NCBI GenBank assembly: GCA_024742305.1
Contig: JANSYQ010000002.1
Coordinates: 310,001-374,000 of the forward strand
Direction: 5' to 3'
DNA length: 64,000 bases
Source of the DNA: a bacterium
Lineage (GTDB): Bacteria; Bacteroidota; Bacteroidia; Flavobacteriales_D; Crocinitomicaceae
Part shown: one piece after another, positions 54,342 to 63,948 of the stretch
How the letters are laid out: every line of letters starts with the position of its first letter
How positions within the stretch are numbered: position 1 is the stretch's first letter
The notes under the pieces: model-generated
What the model was told of the DNA's origin: nothing
What the model saw: the letters and a program-made list of their open reading frames with translations, nothing else
Databases searched by the model: none
Program-made: the position numbers and the translations under genes

Positions 54342-55163
54342 TTACGAGATAATACCCGCAAGCTGCGACGTGCCGTTGGATGGAATTCCATCAATAATCA
54401 TGGTAGGAATCCCCAATTTGTTGTCCATCAATTGTTGGACGAACGGTACCGAAAGCACCGTTTCATTGTCATTGTAGAAAGTAGCTGCAAGAAGATCGAT
54501 CTTTTCCTCGTTGCAGAAGTCCAGTAAATGTTGCTTGAACCCCTTTCGTTTTAAGGCAAGGGCTTCGCATTCAATATTTGCTTCAATCAATCTTTTCTCT
54601 GCAATAGCGAAGTAGATCCGACTTTTCTTTCGAAGCGCATCGTCTTTTTGTTGTCCGCCAATCAAGAAAACTTTCGCGTTAAACAGCTGTGCAATTTTCT
54701 CCACGTGTCGCACAATCTGAACGCTCTTCATCACAACATCCATGGTGATCACAATCTTTTTAATCGGTCGGAAAACATCGCCTCCTTTTATAGTGATGAT
54801 TGGGAACTTACAATTGCCTACCACCCGTAATGCATTCGAACCAAACATTTTATTCATGGTAGATGCCTCGTGAATTCCCAAAAGCATCACGTCTACTTCA
54901 TTGTCTTTACCAGCTTCTGCTAATTGATCAAACAGTTTTCCAACGCGTACAATGCTTTTGTACGGTCCACGCAATAAGCTCGCATGGCGAGAAATCCTCC
55001 ATTCGAGTCGCATGAGTTTTTCTTCCACTTCTGAAGATTTGCTTACTACGTGAATGAATACAATTTCAAGAGGAATTTCTTTGGACAAGTTCACAGCCGA
55101 CTGGATGGCTACATCAGTTTCATTGGTGAAGTCTACGGGTACTAATATTTTGAATCTTTTCAT
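54342..55163 (-). CDS. Tandem universal stress protein
   Basis: 273 residues with two UspA domains. The first (1-145) has the strand LVPVDFTNETDVAIQSAVNL and VDVMLLGIHEASTMNKMFGS, the second (147-260) KIVITMDVVMKSVQIVRHVE and DLLAATFYNDNE. The G-x2-G-x9-G(S/T) ATP motif is only partly kept (LLGIHEASTMN), so ATP binding is uncertain. Cytoplasmic. Hairpins bracket the gene on both sides, suggesting monocistronic expression. Confidence 0.82.
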   Translation of the reverse strand: MKRFKILVPVDFTNETDVAIQSAVNLSKEIPLEIVFIHVVSKSSEVEEKLMRLEWRISRHASLLRGPYKSIVRVGKLFDQLAEAGKDNEVDVMLLGIHEASTMNKMFGSNALRVVGNCKFPIITIKGGDVFRPIKKIVITMDVVMKSVQIVRHVEKIAQLFNAKVFLIGGQQKDDALRKKSRIYFAIAEKRLIEANIECEALALKRKGFKQHLLDFCNEEKIDLLAATFYNDNETVLSVPFVQQLMDNKLGIPTMIIDGIPSNGTSQLAGIIS

Positions 55164-55194
55164 GCTATTTGATTTTGAAGGTTAGTTGCGTAGC

Positions 55195-55221
55195 ACCTCC
55201 TGCCAGAGAGAGAAGCAGGAG
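55195..55221. terminator. Hairpin between 168-aa gene and universal stress gene
   Basis: CCTCCTGC and GCAGGAGG (55,195-55,202 and 55,214-55,221) form a perfect 8-bp stem. It resembles the hairpin at 54,246-54,280, including the nearby AAACTACGC sequence. No T-run. Confidence 0.4.
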
Positions 55222-55248
55222 GTTTCAAACTACGCGCTACGTTGCGGT

Positions 55249-55755
55249 TTAGTCGTGCCAGACTGCTGCACCATAGCTTTTTTTGATGGGAATCCGTTTG
55301 TGACCTGAAAACAATGGATTCCCATCGAAGGGTTCGGAGGTAGTATCAAGGACGTCTGTTACGTATTTACCTAAAGCATCGAAGAACTGTAGAGATGCGA
55401 TGTTACAGACGGCTTGCATCCGAAGCGTTTTGGTTAGAGGAAAAAGGGTAGTGTATAAAGAGTTCGTAGCAAAAGGAACGGGTTCTTCGGCACCTCGGGT
55501 GAACATTTCGTTGGGTTGATTTGTAGCGATGTTACTTTCATAGGACTTTGCCGAAGGATACCCATGTGTTCCTTGCTTCGAATTTGGCAATACGACATCG
55601 TTGCTCACCGTCATTGGAGTAATGCGGCTATCCGTTGTCGCTTGGGCCGTGTATGTCGTTTTTGAATACTCTTGGAGAGATTCCAGTGGAGATAAGAAGA
55701 TTTGATTCGTCCTCCTCATGGAAAATTGACATGGTTTTGTGTGCGCTGTGTTCAT
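55249..55755 (-). CDS. Hypothetical protein (168 aa), possible degenerate T9SS tail
   Basis: No signal peptide or known domain. The final 65 residues (FPLTKTLRMQAVCNIASLQF, FDALGKYVTDVLDT, FSGHKRIPIK) keep the spacing of a T9SS sorting domain (FPNP..., FDALGR...V, SG.Y...), with key residues lost. It may be a decayed gene end or a chance pattern. Coding potential is doubtful. Confidence 0.35.
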   Translation of the reverse strand: MNTAHTKPCQFSMRRTNQIFLSPLESLQEYSKTTYTAQATTDSRITPMTVSNDVVLPNSKQGTHGYPSAKSYESNIATNQPNEMFTRGAEEPVPFATNSLYTTLFPLTKTLRMQAVCNIASLQFFDALGKYVTDVLDTTSEPFDGNPLFSGHKRIPIKKSYGAAVWHD

Positions 55756-55948
55756 AGTTTGTGTTTTAGAAATAGGAGTCCTGTCGGGTCTCTAAATCAA
55801 GTAACCTAAAAACACAAGTTTTTGTTGATTTTCAGCGTCTACGAAGTGTATACAAAGGTGTTAATGCTTTGTTATACAAATACTTAAATTTTTAAGAAAA
55901 ATGCAATAAAATATGCAGAAAATGGATTTTGACCCATCGTAAAGAGGT

Positions 55949-56878
55949 TTATTGCATTTGTTTTAAGTACAATTCGGCCAACATACAACGCGCGCTTCCA
56001 CCACCAACAAATTCAATTGTTGGTATGTCCAAAGCCACCAAGTAATCATTGTGCTTTGAGAGAGTTTCGATTTGACTTTCTGTAAGAGATTTTCGAGCAG
56101 TAATGGACATAACCAATAGTTTTTGTCCGACTTGATTGGAGAGTTGGAGCATATTTCCGGCGAAGTGCTGGTAGATTTGTTCGTTGGTAAGTTCGATAAT
56201 TTCTTTACCGCTTTCAAGTAAAGATGCTTCCAACAACGGCCAATCGGATGAATCTACCGTGTGTTTTCCAATTAGTGCAAAGGTTTCGCCTACGCACATC
56301 ATGACGTTGGTATGATAAATCAATTCTCCTGACTTGCCGTAAGAGCGAAAACAAACCGATTCGTAGCCTAGGATTTCCGCGACTTTATCTACTAAGTTTT
56401 TATCTGTTCTGGGAGAGAGCGCTGCGTAAACGACTTTGCTTATGTGGTCGAAAATCAGACTGCCCGTTCCCTCCAAAAATTGTGGAGGTTCGTTCGACTC
56501 AAAATGCGATAGATCGACAATTTGGTAATTGTACTTTTCTATCAAGTCTTGAATAACGTCAACTCTTCTTTCCGCCCGACGGTTTGGCACTGCCATGGGA
56601 TATAAAATCAATTCCCCGGTTTTATGCGTGGAGAACCAATTATTGGGAAAAACGGCGTCCGGGATCTTAATTTCAGCATCTCCTTTAATCACCGTCACTT
56701 CAACACCAAAAGATTGCAATGTTTTGACCGCCTGTTGGAATTCTTTCTGAACCGTTTCTTGGAGTCTTTCAGCGCTAATTTCGAGTTGATTTTGAAAACT
56801 GTTGGACACCGCTGCTTGCTCGTTGAAAGCAAAATGCAGCGGTTCGCATAGTAACACTCGAGAGGCCGTCTGTTGCAT
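55949..56878 (-). CDS. ctlX: Citrulline utilization hydrolase CtlX (amidinotransferase family)
   Basis: 309 residues. Guanidine-modifying (amidinotransferase/arginine deiminase-like) fold with IPDAVFPNNWFSTH near residue 75, IYHTNVMMCVGE near 190 (catalytic His) and FVGGGSARCMLAEL near 295 (nucleophile Cys). This order matches CtlX, which hydrolyses citrulline or related ureido/guanidino compounds. It starts five nt after the patatin-like gene ends, so the two probably form an operon. Exact substrate not shown by sequence. Confidence 0.85.
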   Translation of the reverse strand: MQQTASRVLLCEPLHFAFNEQAAVSNSFQNQLEISAERLQETVQKEFQQAVKTLQSFGVEVTVIKGDAEIKIPDAVFPNNWFSTHKTGELILYPMAVPNRRAERRVDVIQDLIEKYNYQIVDLSHFESNEPPQFLEGTGSLIFDHISKVVYAALSPRTDKNLVDKVAEILGYESVCFRSYGKSGELIYHTNVMMCVGETFALIGKHTVDSSDWPLLEASLLESGKEIIELTNEQIYQHFAGNMLQLSNQVGQKLLVMSITARKSLTESQIETLSKHNDYLVALDIPTIEFVGGGSARCMLAELYLKQMQ

Positions 56879-56883
56879 GGTAA

Positions 56884-57936
56884 TTAACTGGGGTTTTGAC
56901 TCAGATACGTTGCCAATGGTACTGCCATTTTATCAGGATTTTCTGTAATCCATGTAGCCACCGAATTGTACTGCGCCTGTTCGTCGTTAAAGTCTAAAAA
57001 CCCATAGTTTTCGGCAAGTCTTGGGATACACACGTACACGTTTTCCGCTATTGAATTGTCCGCATTGGCAACACTGAGCTTTTCCAAAAAGGTATGAAAG
57101 GCATTATAATTGAGCGTTGCCAAGAGTTTCCCTATTTCATTTTTAGCGGCTTCGAACAGTTTCAACTTTTTCAGTTCCTCCGTGATTTTTTCTTCCAACT
57201 CGGTTCCTGCCTCTCGCATCGGACTAATCACAAAAAGATCTTGATACTTTTTCCCTACGAGATGACTTTCAAAATTCACAAATTGCCCCTTTGTTCCGCC
57301 GTCTTCGAATTTTCCTTCGGGAAATCCATTTCGTGAGGTCTCATCTCCACTTTGATTAATCTTTTGATGTGGGAAAACGACAGGAATAGCGGTAGATCCC
57401 ATCAACAAGTCTGTGAGAAATAACGATTGTTGACCTCCTGTATCGTTCACGGCCCATACGGTTGTTTTTTCGTCTTTCGAATAGGTTAATATCGAAGAGT
57501 GAAACGCAAGATCTCCAAATAAAACGGAGCCTTCCTGCTCGTTGGTCATTATAGAATGAATAAAATTATTGATGGTCGCCCGAAGCGGAGTTGTATCTAA
57601 AATGGACCCCTCTAGCAGCTTGCGCTTGTCAAATACATCTGCATCCTTCAGTCCCCATAGCACTCTTTCCTTGTAAATTTCGTTCCAAATTTTCAGGCTT
57701 TCTTGTCCCGCTGGGGTGTTTGAACCGTCGAAATAACGAAAGCACAAGTTCAAGGCAAGTAAATTCAGTGAACCGGAGCTGAAGCCAATCAACTGCGTGG
57801 TATCCTTATTTATTACTAGTCGTTGCTTTCCGCTGGTAGGATCTGGGGTCATGAGGTAATCCAAAATGGCAACCTCCTGCGAAATTCTTGCTGCCGCTCC
57901 CGTAATCATAACACACGTGGTGTACTTATTTTCCAT
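56884..57936 (-). CDS. Patatin-like phospholipase
   Basis: 350 residues from MENKYTTCVMITGAAARIS; an upstream Met would add a 21-residue leader without signal features. QLIGFSSGSLNLLALNLCF near residue 45 gives the G-x-S-x-G nucleophile, and the EDGGTKGQF motif near 215 gives the DGG aspartate of the Ser/Asp dyad. Cytoplasmic or membrane-associated lipid acyl hydrolase. It is directly upstream of ctlX (five nt gap). Physiological link unclear. Confidence 0.75.
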   Translation of the reverse strand: MENKYTTCVMITGAAARISQEVAILDYLMTPDPTSGKQRLVINKDTTQLIGFSSGSLNLLALNLCFRYFDGSNTPAGQESLKIWNEIYKERVLWGLKDADVFDKRKLLEGSILDTTPLRATINNFIHSIMTNEQEGSVLFGDLAFHSSILTYSKDEKTTVWAVNDTGGQQSLFLTDLLMGSTAIPVVFPHQKINQSGDETSRNGFPEGKFEDGGTKGQFVNFESHLVGKKYQDLFVISPMREAGTELEEKITEELKKLKLFEAAKNEIGKLLATLNYNAFHTFLEKLSVANADNSIAENVYVCIPRLAENYGFLDFNDEQAQYNSVATWITENPDKMAVPLATYLSQNPS

Positions 57937-58122
57937 GATAGTGATTGTTTGGTTGAAGATAGAAAATACTTTGGTTTGATAAAATAGATGGAAAAACACA
58001 AGGCAAAAATTGGAAAAATGAAACCGTCAGATCCTACAATCACCTCTAATTTGTAAATCAGAACAACAAAAGACCTCATGTTTTCATGCAACGTTTTCGG
58101 TAGTTGCTACGTCTATTGTAAC

Positions 58123-61068
58123 ATGAAAACGACACTCTTCGCCCTTGTGCTATTCTTTGCTGCCTCTGCTTTTGGTCAAGTAGGGAGCCTCGACTTTGTT
58201 GAAAATATCGGTCAATTCCCCGATCAGGTAAATTTCAAAGCGAACTTGTATAACGGAAACGTTTATCTAGAGGATAACTGTTTCACTTTTGTCTTCCACA
58301 ACAAAGAAGACTTGGACCATCACCACGATGACGTGGTTGGAATGGACGGTGAGCACCACCACGAGGATTCAGAATTCGTTCGCTCCCATGCTTTCAAAAC
58401 ACACTTTCTAGGGGCAAATACTGGTTTATCAACCTCTCAGGAAATACAACGCGCTGGATTCTACAACTATTTCATCGGTAGCGATGAAAGCAAGTGGGCG
58501 TCCAATGTACGTCGTTTTGGAGTGGTAACTCAGTACAATGTCTACAACGATATCGACTTGAAAGTGTACAGTAAAGAGGTGCATTTGAAATACGATTTCA
58601 TTGTGCATCCGAAAGCAGACGTAACTCAAATTCGATTGCAGCATGAAGGTGTGGATGATGTACGACTGAAGGATGGAAAGTTAATTGTTCGTACCTCTTT
58701 GGGAGAAATTGTAGAAAACAAACCGTATGCATATCAGACCTTGAGCAACGGAACGACCAAAGAAGTTGCTTGTGAATATGCTTTGAACAACGGCGTTATA
58801 AGCTTCGTTTTTCCGAACGGCTACGACAAAAAAAGAGAATTGGTAATCGATCCTGTTTTGGTGGCAGCAACACTTTCAGGGTCCACAGCGACCAATTATG
58901 GTCACTCAGCCGCATTTGATAACGCTGGAAATATTTACACCGGGGCAAGGAGTTTCAGCACTGGATACCCAACAACCGTTGGCGCGTTCCAAACAGCCTT
59001 CGGTGGTGGAGGTGTAGACATCGCCATCAGTAAGTTAAATCCAGATGGATCGAACTTGATTTATGCTACATACATCGGAGGTTCAAGTACTGAATATCCG
59101 CACAGTATGATTACGAATGCTGCAGGAGATTTGTGGGTACTCGGTTCCACCAGTTCATCTAACTTCCCGGTGAGTGCCGGGGCCTACCAAGCTACATTTG
59201 GTGGAGGTTCTCAAGACCACGTTTTGGTGCATTTAAGCGCAGACGGTTCTACTCTAGTTGGAAGTACGTACCTCGGCGGAACGGGATCAGACGGAGCGAA
59301 CGGAGTAACATTCAATTATGGCGATAACTTCCGAGGAGAAATCATCGTAGACGACCAAGAAAATTGTTACATAGCGTCATCCACACAGTCGAACGATTTC
59401 CCGACAACAGCCGGAGCTTATCAAACTACATTCGGAGGAGGTTCATCCGATGGAGTGGTGTTTTCCTTAAACTCAGACATGTCTGCTTTGAATTGGAGTA
59501 CATTCCTTGGTGCCTTAGAAAACGATGCTTCCTTTGGCTTGCGTTTGGACGATAACGATGATGTATACGTCTGTGGTGTCACAACTGGCGCATTCGTTCC
59601 GTTAACAGGTTACTTAACAGCCAACCAAGGAGGTGATGATGCGTACGTGGTAAAACTAAGTAGCGATGGTTCTTCCGTACTCAACGGTTCATACTTCGGA
59701 ACAACAGGAAATGACAACGCCTTCTTCCTTGATTTAGGAGGTACTGGAAGTGTATTTATTTACGGACAAGCAAGCCCGGGCGTACCCGTTACACCAGGTA
59801 TTTACAGTGACGCGGGAAGTGGACAATACATTGCCAGTTTCACGGACGATTTAGCTACTGTAAATTACAGCACTGTCATTGGTGGAGCCAGCATTGTTCC
59901 CATCGCCTTCATGGTGGACCAATGTGATCGAATTTATTACTCGGGACACAGTGCGGGAAGTACCGGAGCCCCCGTAACACCTGACAACATTCAAGCAACT
60001 GGTGGATTTTATATCGGGGTTTTGGAGCAAGGTGCCACTGGATTGTACTTTGGAACCTATTACGGAGGAGACCATGTGGACGGAGGAACAAGCCGCTTCG
60101 ACCCAAGTGGAATTGTCTATCAAGGTGTTTGTACCATCAGTGGATTCAACACAACGCCGGGAGCTTGGTCAAGTACACAGTCTGGCTGGGATATTGGCGT
60201 GTTTAAAATTGACTTCGAAGTGCCTAACGGATCACTTGATATTCAAGTAGACGATCAAATTGCTTGTGGTGAGCCGCCTTATGATGTACCTTTCACAAGC
60301 AGCGCCGGACAAAACGCCACTTTTACTTGGGATTTCGGTGATGGAAATGGATCAACCCAGCAAAATCCAACGCATCAATATCAATCTTCTGGAACCTACG
60401 ACGTAGTGCTTATCGCAGAAGACTCTACGGGATGTGTAGCTTCTGACACCGCGTATGCTACTGTGCAAATTACAGAGCCGGAACCATTTGCAGTAGATTG
60501 GAACTTCACACCACCACCTCCATGTACCAATACGGTCACTTTGGATATTGATTTCACCGGAACAGGAGCAGATTCATTGGTCTGGGTGCTACCAAATCAA
60601 ACACTCACAAACGTTACTCAAATTAATGAGTCGTACAGCACACCGGGCACCTATGAAATAACCTTAATGGCCTACGATTATGATTGTTCCTATGCCGATA
60701 CAATAACGCAATCCTTTTCTGTGTCGGAGTTTACCAATAATGGAACCATTGAGATGCCAAACGTATTTACACCAAATGACGATGGCGTGAATGAGCTTTA
60801 CAAACCGCGATACCTCGCAACTCCACAAGACGATGCATTCGAGTCGTTGGAGTACTACCACGTTGTGATCATAAATCGTTGGGGAGAAACCGTGTTTGAA
60901 AGTGGTGAAACTCCGGCAGAATGGGCGTGGGATGGAACCATTAATGGCACCTCCGTTGCGGAAGACGGCGTGTACTTCTACAAAGCTGAATACCGTCAGT
61001 ACTGTACCTCAAACGATACTGAACTGCAGGAAAAGCACGGATTCATTCACGTAGAGCAGGATAATTAA
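58123..61068 (+). CDS. SBBP-repeat/PKD surface protein with gliding-type C-terminus
   Basis: 981 residues from MKTTLFALVLFFAASAFGQ. An N-terminal domain (20-245) with a His-rich loop (DHHHDD, EHHHED) precedes SBBP beta-propeller repeats (250-660; motifs such as FPVSAGAYQATFGGGS and FPTTAGAYQTTFGGGS). A PKD domain (NATFTWDFGDGNGSTQQNPT) follows near 740, a second Ig-like region, and the type B T9SS domain (MPNVFTPNDDGVNELYKPRY ... GVYFYKAEYRQ). Cell-surface protein, possibly adhesive. The upstream longer frame lacks a signal-like start. Confidence 0.85.
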   Translation: MKTTLFALVLFFAASAFGQVGSLDFVENIGQFPDQVNFKANLYNGNVYLEDNCFTFVFHNKEDLDHHHDDVVGMDGEHHHEDSEFVRSHAFKTHFLGANTGLSTSQEIQRAGFYNYFIGSDESKWASNVRRFGVVTQYNVYNDIDLKVYSKEVHLKYDFIVHPKADVTQIRLQHEGVDDVRLKDGKLIVRTSLGEIVENKPYAYQTLSNGTTKEVACEYALNNGVISFVFPNGYDKKRELVIDPVLVAATLSGSTATNYGHSAAFDNAGNIYTGARSFSTGYPTTVGAFQTAFGGGGVDIAISKLNPDGSNLIYATYIGGSSTEYPHSMITNAAGDLWVLGSTSSSNFPVSAGAYQATFGGGSQDHVLVHLSADGSTLVGSTYLGGTGSDGANGVTFNYGDNFRGEIIVDDQENCYIASSTQSNDFPTTAGAYQTTFGGGSSDGVVFSLNSDMSALNWSTFLGALENDASFGLRLDDNDDVYVCGVTTGAFVPLTGYLTANQGGDDAYVVKLSSDGSSVLNGSYFGTTGNDNAFFLDLGGTGSVFIYGQASPGVPVTPGIYSDAGSGQYIASFTDDLATVNYSTVIGGASIVPIAFMVDQCDRIYYSGHSAGSTGAPVTPDNIQATGGFYIGVLEQGATGLYFGTYYGGDHVDGGTSRFDPSGIVYQGVCTISGFNTTPGAWSSTQSGWDIGVFKIDFEVPNGSLDIQVDDQIACGEPPYDVPFTSSAGQNATFTWDFGDGNGSTQQNPTHQYQSSGTYDVVLIAEDSTGCVASDTAYATVQITEPEPFAVDWNFTPPPPCTNTVTLDIDFTGTGADSLVWVLPNQTLTNVTQINESYSTPGTYEITLMAYDYDCSYADTITQSFSVSEFTNNGTIEMPNVFTPNDDGVNELYKPRYLATPQDDAFESLEYYHVVIINRWGETVFESGETPAEWAWDGTINGTSVAEDGVYFYKAEYRQYCTSNDTELQEKHGFIHVEQDN

Positions 61069-61135
61069 GTCTTGTCGAGTACCGAAAAATTGCGATAAGG
61101 CGGGAAATTCTTCGTGAAACCCGTACCTTGCGGGC

Positions 61136-61600
61136 ATGTTACTAGGAATTAACTTCGTAAAGGATATTAAGAACGATTTGGAGGCCTCACGAGTGCCACA
61201 AATTGAAGCGTATAATGTGCCATCATTTGGTGAGGGCGAAGCAGGGACATTGCACGGTGGAAGGTCGGATACTAACGGTTATAAGTTCTTTACCATACAC
61301 CTCTTCGGCACTCCGAAAATCAAAGTGATGAAGGGATGCACCATCACCTTCGATGGTCCGGACGGCAGTTTTACCATGAAATCTGACACAAAAGATATTG
61401 AGTCGTATTACTCCAGTACCTTAAAAAAAGGAGTGACTGAATTCGAATTGTTCCTCGACAAAGAGAACCTCAACGAGCTCAAAAAACCAATCGATGAAAT
61501 GACCCTAGACTTCGGTAAGTCGGGCTTGTTCAAAAAACACCAATATTCCTTCAAGGTGGACTCGAAGAAGTTCAAGAAGATGTTGTTGGAAAAAAGATAG
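61136..61600 (+). CDS. Hypothetical cytoplasmic protein (154 aa)
   Basis: 154 residues, beginning MLLGINFVKDIKNDLEAS. The middle (CTITFDGPDGSFTMKSDTKD) and end (KSGLFKKHQYSFKVDSKKFK) are strand-rich with Lys, a compact beta fold. No signal peptide, membrane segment or known motif. The ATG is very close to a TACCTTG sequence, so the leader may be very short. Function unknown. Confidence 0.55.
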   Translation: MLLGINFVKDIKNDLEASRVPQIEAYNVPSFGEGEAGTLHGGRSDTNGYKFFTIHLFGTPKIKVMKGCTITFDGPDGSFTMKSDTKDIESYYSSTLKKGVTEFELFLDKENLNELKKPIDEMTLDFGKSGLFKKHQYSFKVDSKKFKKMLLEKR

Positions 61601-61723
61601 AAAGACGAAAGATCGCTCGTTGCACTTACTTGAAGACACATGACTTTAGTGGTTAAAGCTTGCGTTCATTATCAGCCGAAGTTGTTATTTTTCCTCGCGT
61701 TCTTTGCTCCCTTTGCGGTTAAA

Positions 61724-61757
61724 ACCAAAAAACCGCGCAGTTTTCACGGCACGGTTT
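61724..61757 (-). terminator. Terminator of the 276-aa T9SS gene
   Basis: On the minus strand AAACCGTGC pairs with GCGCGGTTT (one G-T pair) and ends in six Ts. Confidence 0.6.
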
Positions 61758-61782
61758 CGTCTAAAATATAGTCCTCTGCTTT

Positions 61783-62613
61783 TTATCGAACTTTCAATCG
61801 TTGCAATTGTTCACCATTTTCAGTCTGCAAAGTAGCGATGTACACTCCCGCCGGAAGGTTGAAGCTAAATTCTTTTCCTACCAATTCACTTCGATATACT
61901 TCTCTTCCTCTTAGGTCGTGAATTACCAGCCCGTCAATTTGCTCACTGAACTTCACTAGGTTCTCCGCTGGATTCGGGTACATCGTTATGTTGGAGATAA
62001 AACTATTCTCCATAGTACTGGCAGTGCTGAAGCCAACCTCTAGCGCATCCAAATAAAGCAAGTTACACGTCATCATTACTCCATCGCAATTGTTTAGACC
62101 ACTCGTAAAACGAACAGTCATATTTGCCGGAGACGCTGTAGATTGCGGTGCTGGCAGCGGGAAGGAAAATGCGGCCCATTCCTCTTGACCAGTGAAGACA
62201 AATACCTCGTGAATTGCTGTGTCTCCCAGAATATCTGTTACAAGCACCTCTAACTGACCTTCATCTCCTTGCGAAACAGCACGGTATCGATACATTCCCG
62301 AAATTTCAGCTGGATAATCGTTAATCGTTATTGTTTGCTCTGTTCGCCCTTTAACATAGCTGTACCAGTTCTGAACAATCATAGCGTAGTTCCCTTCGAA
62401 TCCATCGGTAGTTTGACAAATTCCTATTTCACTGTCCTCTATCCAATTGTTCACTGATCCATTGTAAGGATTACTCACCAAATGAGAGTCTGCCATTTCC
62501 ACGTCGTAAGCATGAGCTATTAGGTTGTTCCAATTCTCAAAACCTCCGTTGAGAAGTTGTGCGTAACTTCCAAAACTCACGGCAGTCAACATTAATACAA
62601 TTATCTGTTTCAT
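61783..62613 (-). CDS. T9SS-secreted protein (276 aa)
   Basis: Start set at MKQIIVLMLTAVSFGSYAQ, which gives a clear signal peptide; the upstream extension does not. The mature part begins LLNGGFENWNN, a carbohydrate-binding-like jelly-roll pattern (20-190), and the last 70 residues (NITMYPNPAENLVKFSEQ, IHDLRGREVYRSELVG, AGVYIATLQTENGEQLQRLK) form a type A T9SS sorting domain. Secreted. A hairpin terminator follows on the minus strand. Confidence 0.82.
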   Translation of the reverse strand: MKQIIVLMLTAVSFGSYAQLLNGGFENWNNLIAHAYDVEMADSHLVSNPYNGSVNNWIEDSEIGICQTTDGFEGNYAMIVQNWYSYVKGRTEQTITINDYPAEISGMYRYRAVSQGDEGQLEVLVTDILGDTAIHEVFVFTGQEEWAAFSFPLPAPQSTASPANMTVRFTSGLNNCDGVMMTCNLLYLDALEVGFSTASTMENSFISNITMYPNPAENLVKFSEQIDGLVIHDLRGREVYRSELVGKEFSFNLPAGVYIATLQTENGEQLQRLKVR

Positions 62614-62817
62614 ATCTAGCGATTTAAGTTTACACCAAAGGTAGAGCGAAGAGGCTGCTCGCGCCATGTATAATTGATACAATCGCTTGTACAATTAAGG
62701 TTGTCACTATGAAATCTACAGTATAAAACCCCTTTTGCAAAAGGTGTTTGCACACTTATGTAACCATTAATCTCGGTAATGTTCGGTAAGTTTGAGTTCA
62801 ACCAAACTATTCACGAA

Positions 62818-63948
62818 ATGTCAGAAAAGCTTACTGCGGAGAAGGGTACGTTAGCATGTACCGTCAATAAATTAAATGTACGCGGGGGAAGCCCCAGTAC
62901 GAGCGCTCCTATTGTTGGATCCTTGAAAAAAGGAGAGACCGCCCCGTATATTGGCTATACAGAAGGATCTTCCGTTAATGGAAACGCCAAATGGTACAAG
63001 GGTACCGATAATCAATACTATTGGTCAGGCGGAGTGAAAGCAAAAAGACAACCAGTGACGGTTCCCTCTTCTGATACGAGCGAAGGCTTATCAGCTGCAG
63101 TAGGTTCAGGGTGTCCGAACAAGAAAGACGATGTAACCAAAGTTCAGAAATTGTTAAAAGCGAAGGGTGTTGATGTGGGTGTTGATGGCTTGTTTGGACC
63201 CAATACACGTCAGGCAATTATCAACTTTCAGCGCGGTGCACTCGGCTTCAGAACCGGCGATGGAAGAGTAGATGTAGGCGGAACTACGTGGAAAGGATTG
63301 AACGATGCCTCTGTGAAGTATACCAAACCTGCTGACAATGGTCCTTCAGATGATTTCAACACGAAGTGGAAAGATGTTACCATCCAAGGAAGTGTATATC
63401 CTGACAGCCCGATTGTGACCAACAAGCGAATTTCCTTTAACTCCGAAATAAAGAACGAATACTTGCCTGCCATGGAAAAAGCACTTGCTGGCTCCTCCAA
63501 AGGGATGAAACTGCTGTGCACCATTATGGCATTTCACGAAGGCTTCAAAAAAGGATCGCGCTCGTATCGCACCAACAACCCGGGAAACATTGGCAACACG
63601 GACGCGGGAAGTAACGTAGCCATAAAAACCTTAGAGGACGGAATCCGACGCCAACGCGATTACATCAATCGAATTTGTGAAGGAAAAAATAGTGCTTATC
63701 CGATGGGAAAAAAGAAGGTTATCAAGCCTTATTATAGCCCTGAAATTGCTGCAAATCCTCAGTACGGACTGCCCGCCTATCTGCCAGGATATGAATTCAT
63801 TTTTACGGGTCAATTGGATCAATTTGTAAAGATTTATGCCACGGGGGCGCGTGCAGGTAACAGTTATTTAAGTACTATTTTATCCTACCTCATCGCAAAC
63901 GGCATGAATGTCAATGCGCAATCAAAAATTCAGGATATCGTTAAGTGA
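62818..63948 (+). CDS. SH3b and peptidoglycan-binding domain protein (376 aa)
   Basis: Start placed at MSEKLTAEKGTLACTVNKLN; a perfect -7 box TAAGTTTG lies about 25 nt upstream (62,787-62,794). An SH3b domain (12-75; LNVRGGSPSTSAPIVGSLKK) is followed by a peptidoglycan-binding domain (95-165; DDVTKVQKLLKAKGVDVGVD, DGLFGPNTRQAIINFQRGAL). The C-terminal 180 residues (AFHEGFKKGSRSYRTNNPGN, IGNTDAGSNVAIKTLEDGIR) resemble phage/lysozyme-like wall enzymes. No signal peptide is seen, so release or delivery is unclear. Wall hydrolase activity is inferred. Confidence 0.7.
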   Translation: MSEKLTAEKGTLACTVNKLNVRGGSPSTSAPIVGSLKKGETAPYIGYTEGSSVNGNAKWYKGTDNQYYWSGGVKAKRQPVTVPSSDTSEGLSAAVGSGCPNKKDDVTKVQKLLKAKGVDVGVDGLFGPNTRQAIINFQRGALGFRTGDGRVDVGGTTWKGLNDASVKYTKPADNGPSDDFNTKWKDVTIQGSVYPDSPIVTNKRISFNSEIKNEYLPAMEKALAGSSKGMKLLCTIMAFHEGFKKGSRSYRTNNPGNIGNTDAGSNVAIKTLEDGIRRQRDYINRICEGKNSAYPMGKKKVIKPYYSPEIAANPQYGLPAYLPGYEFIFTGQLDQFVKIYATGARAGNSYLSTILSYLIANGMNVNAQSKIQDIVK

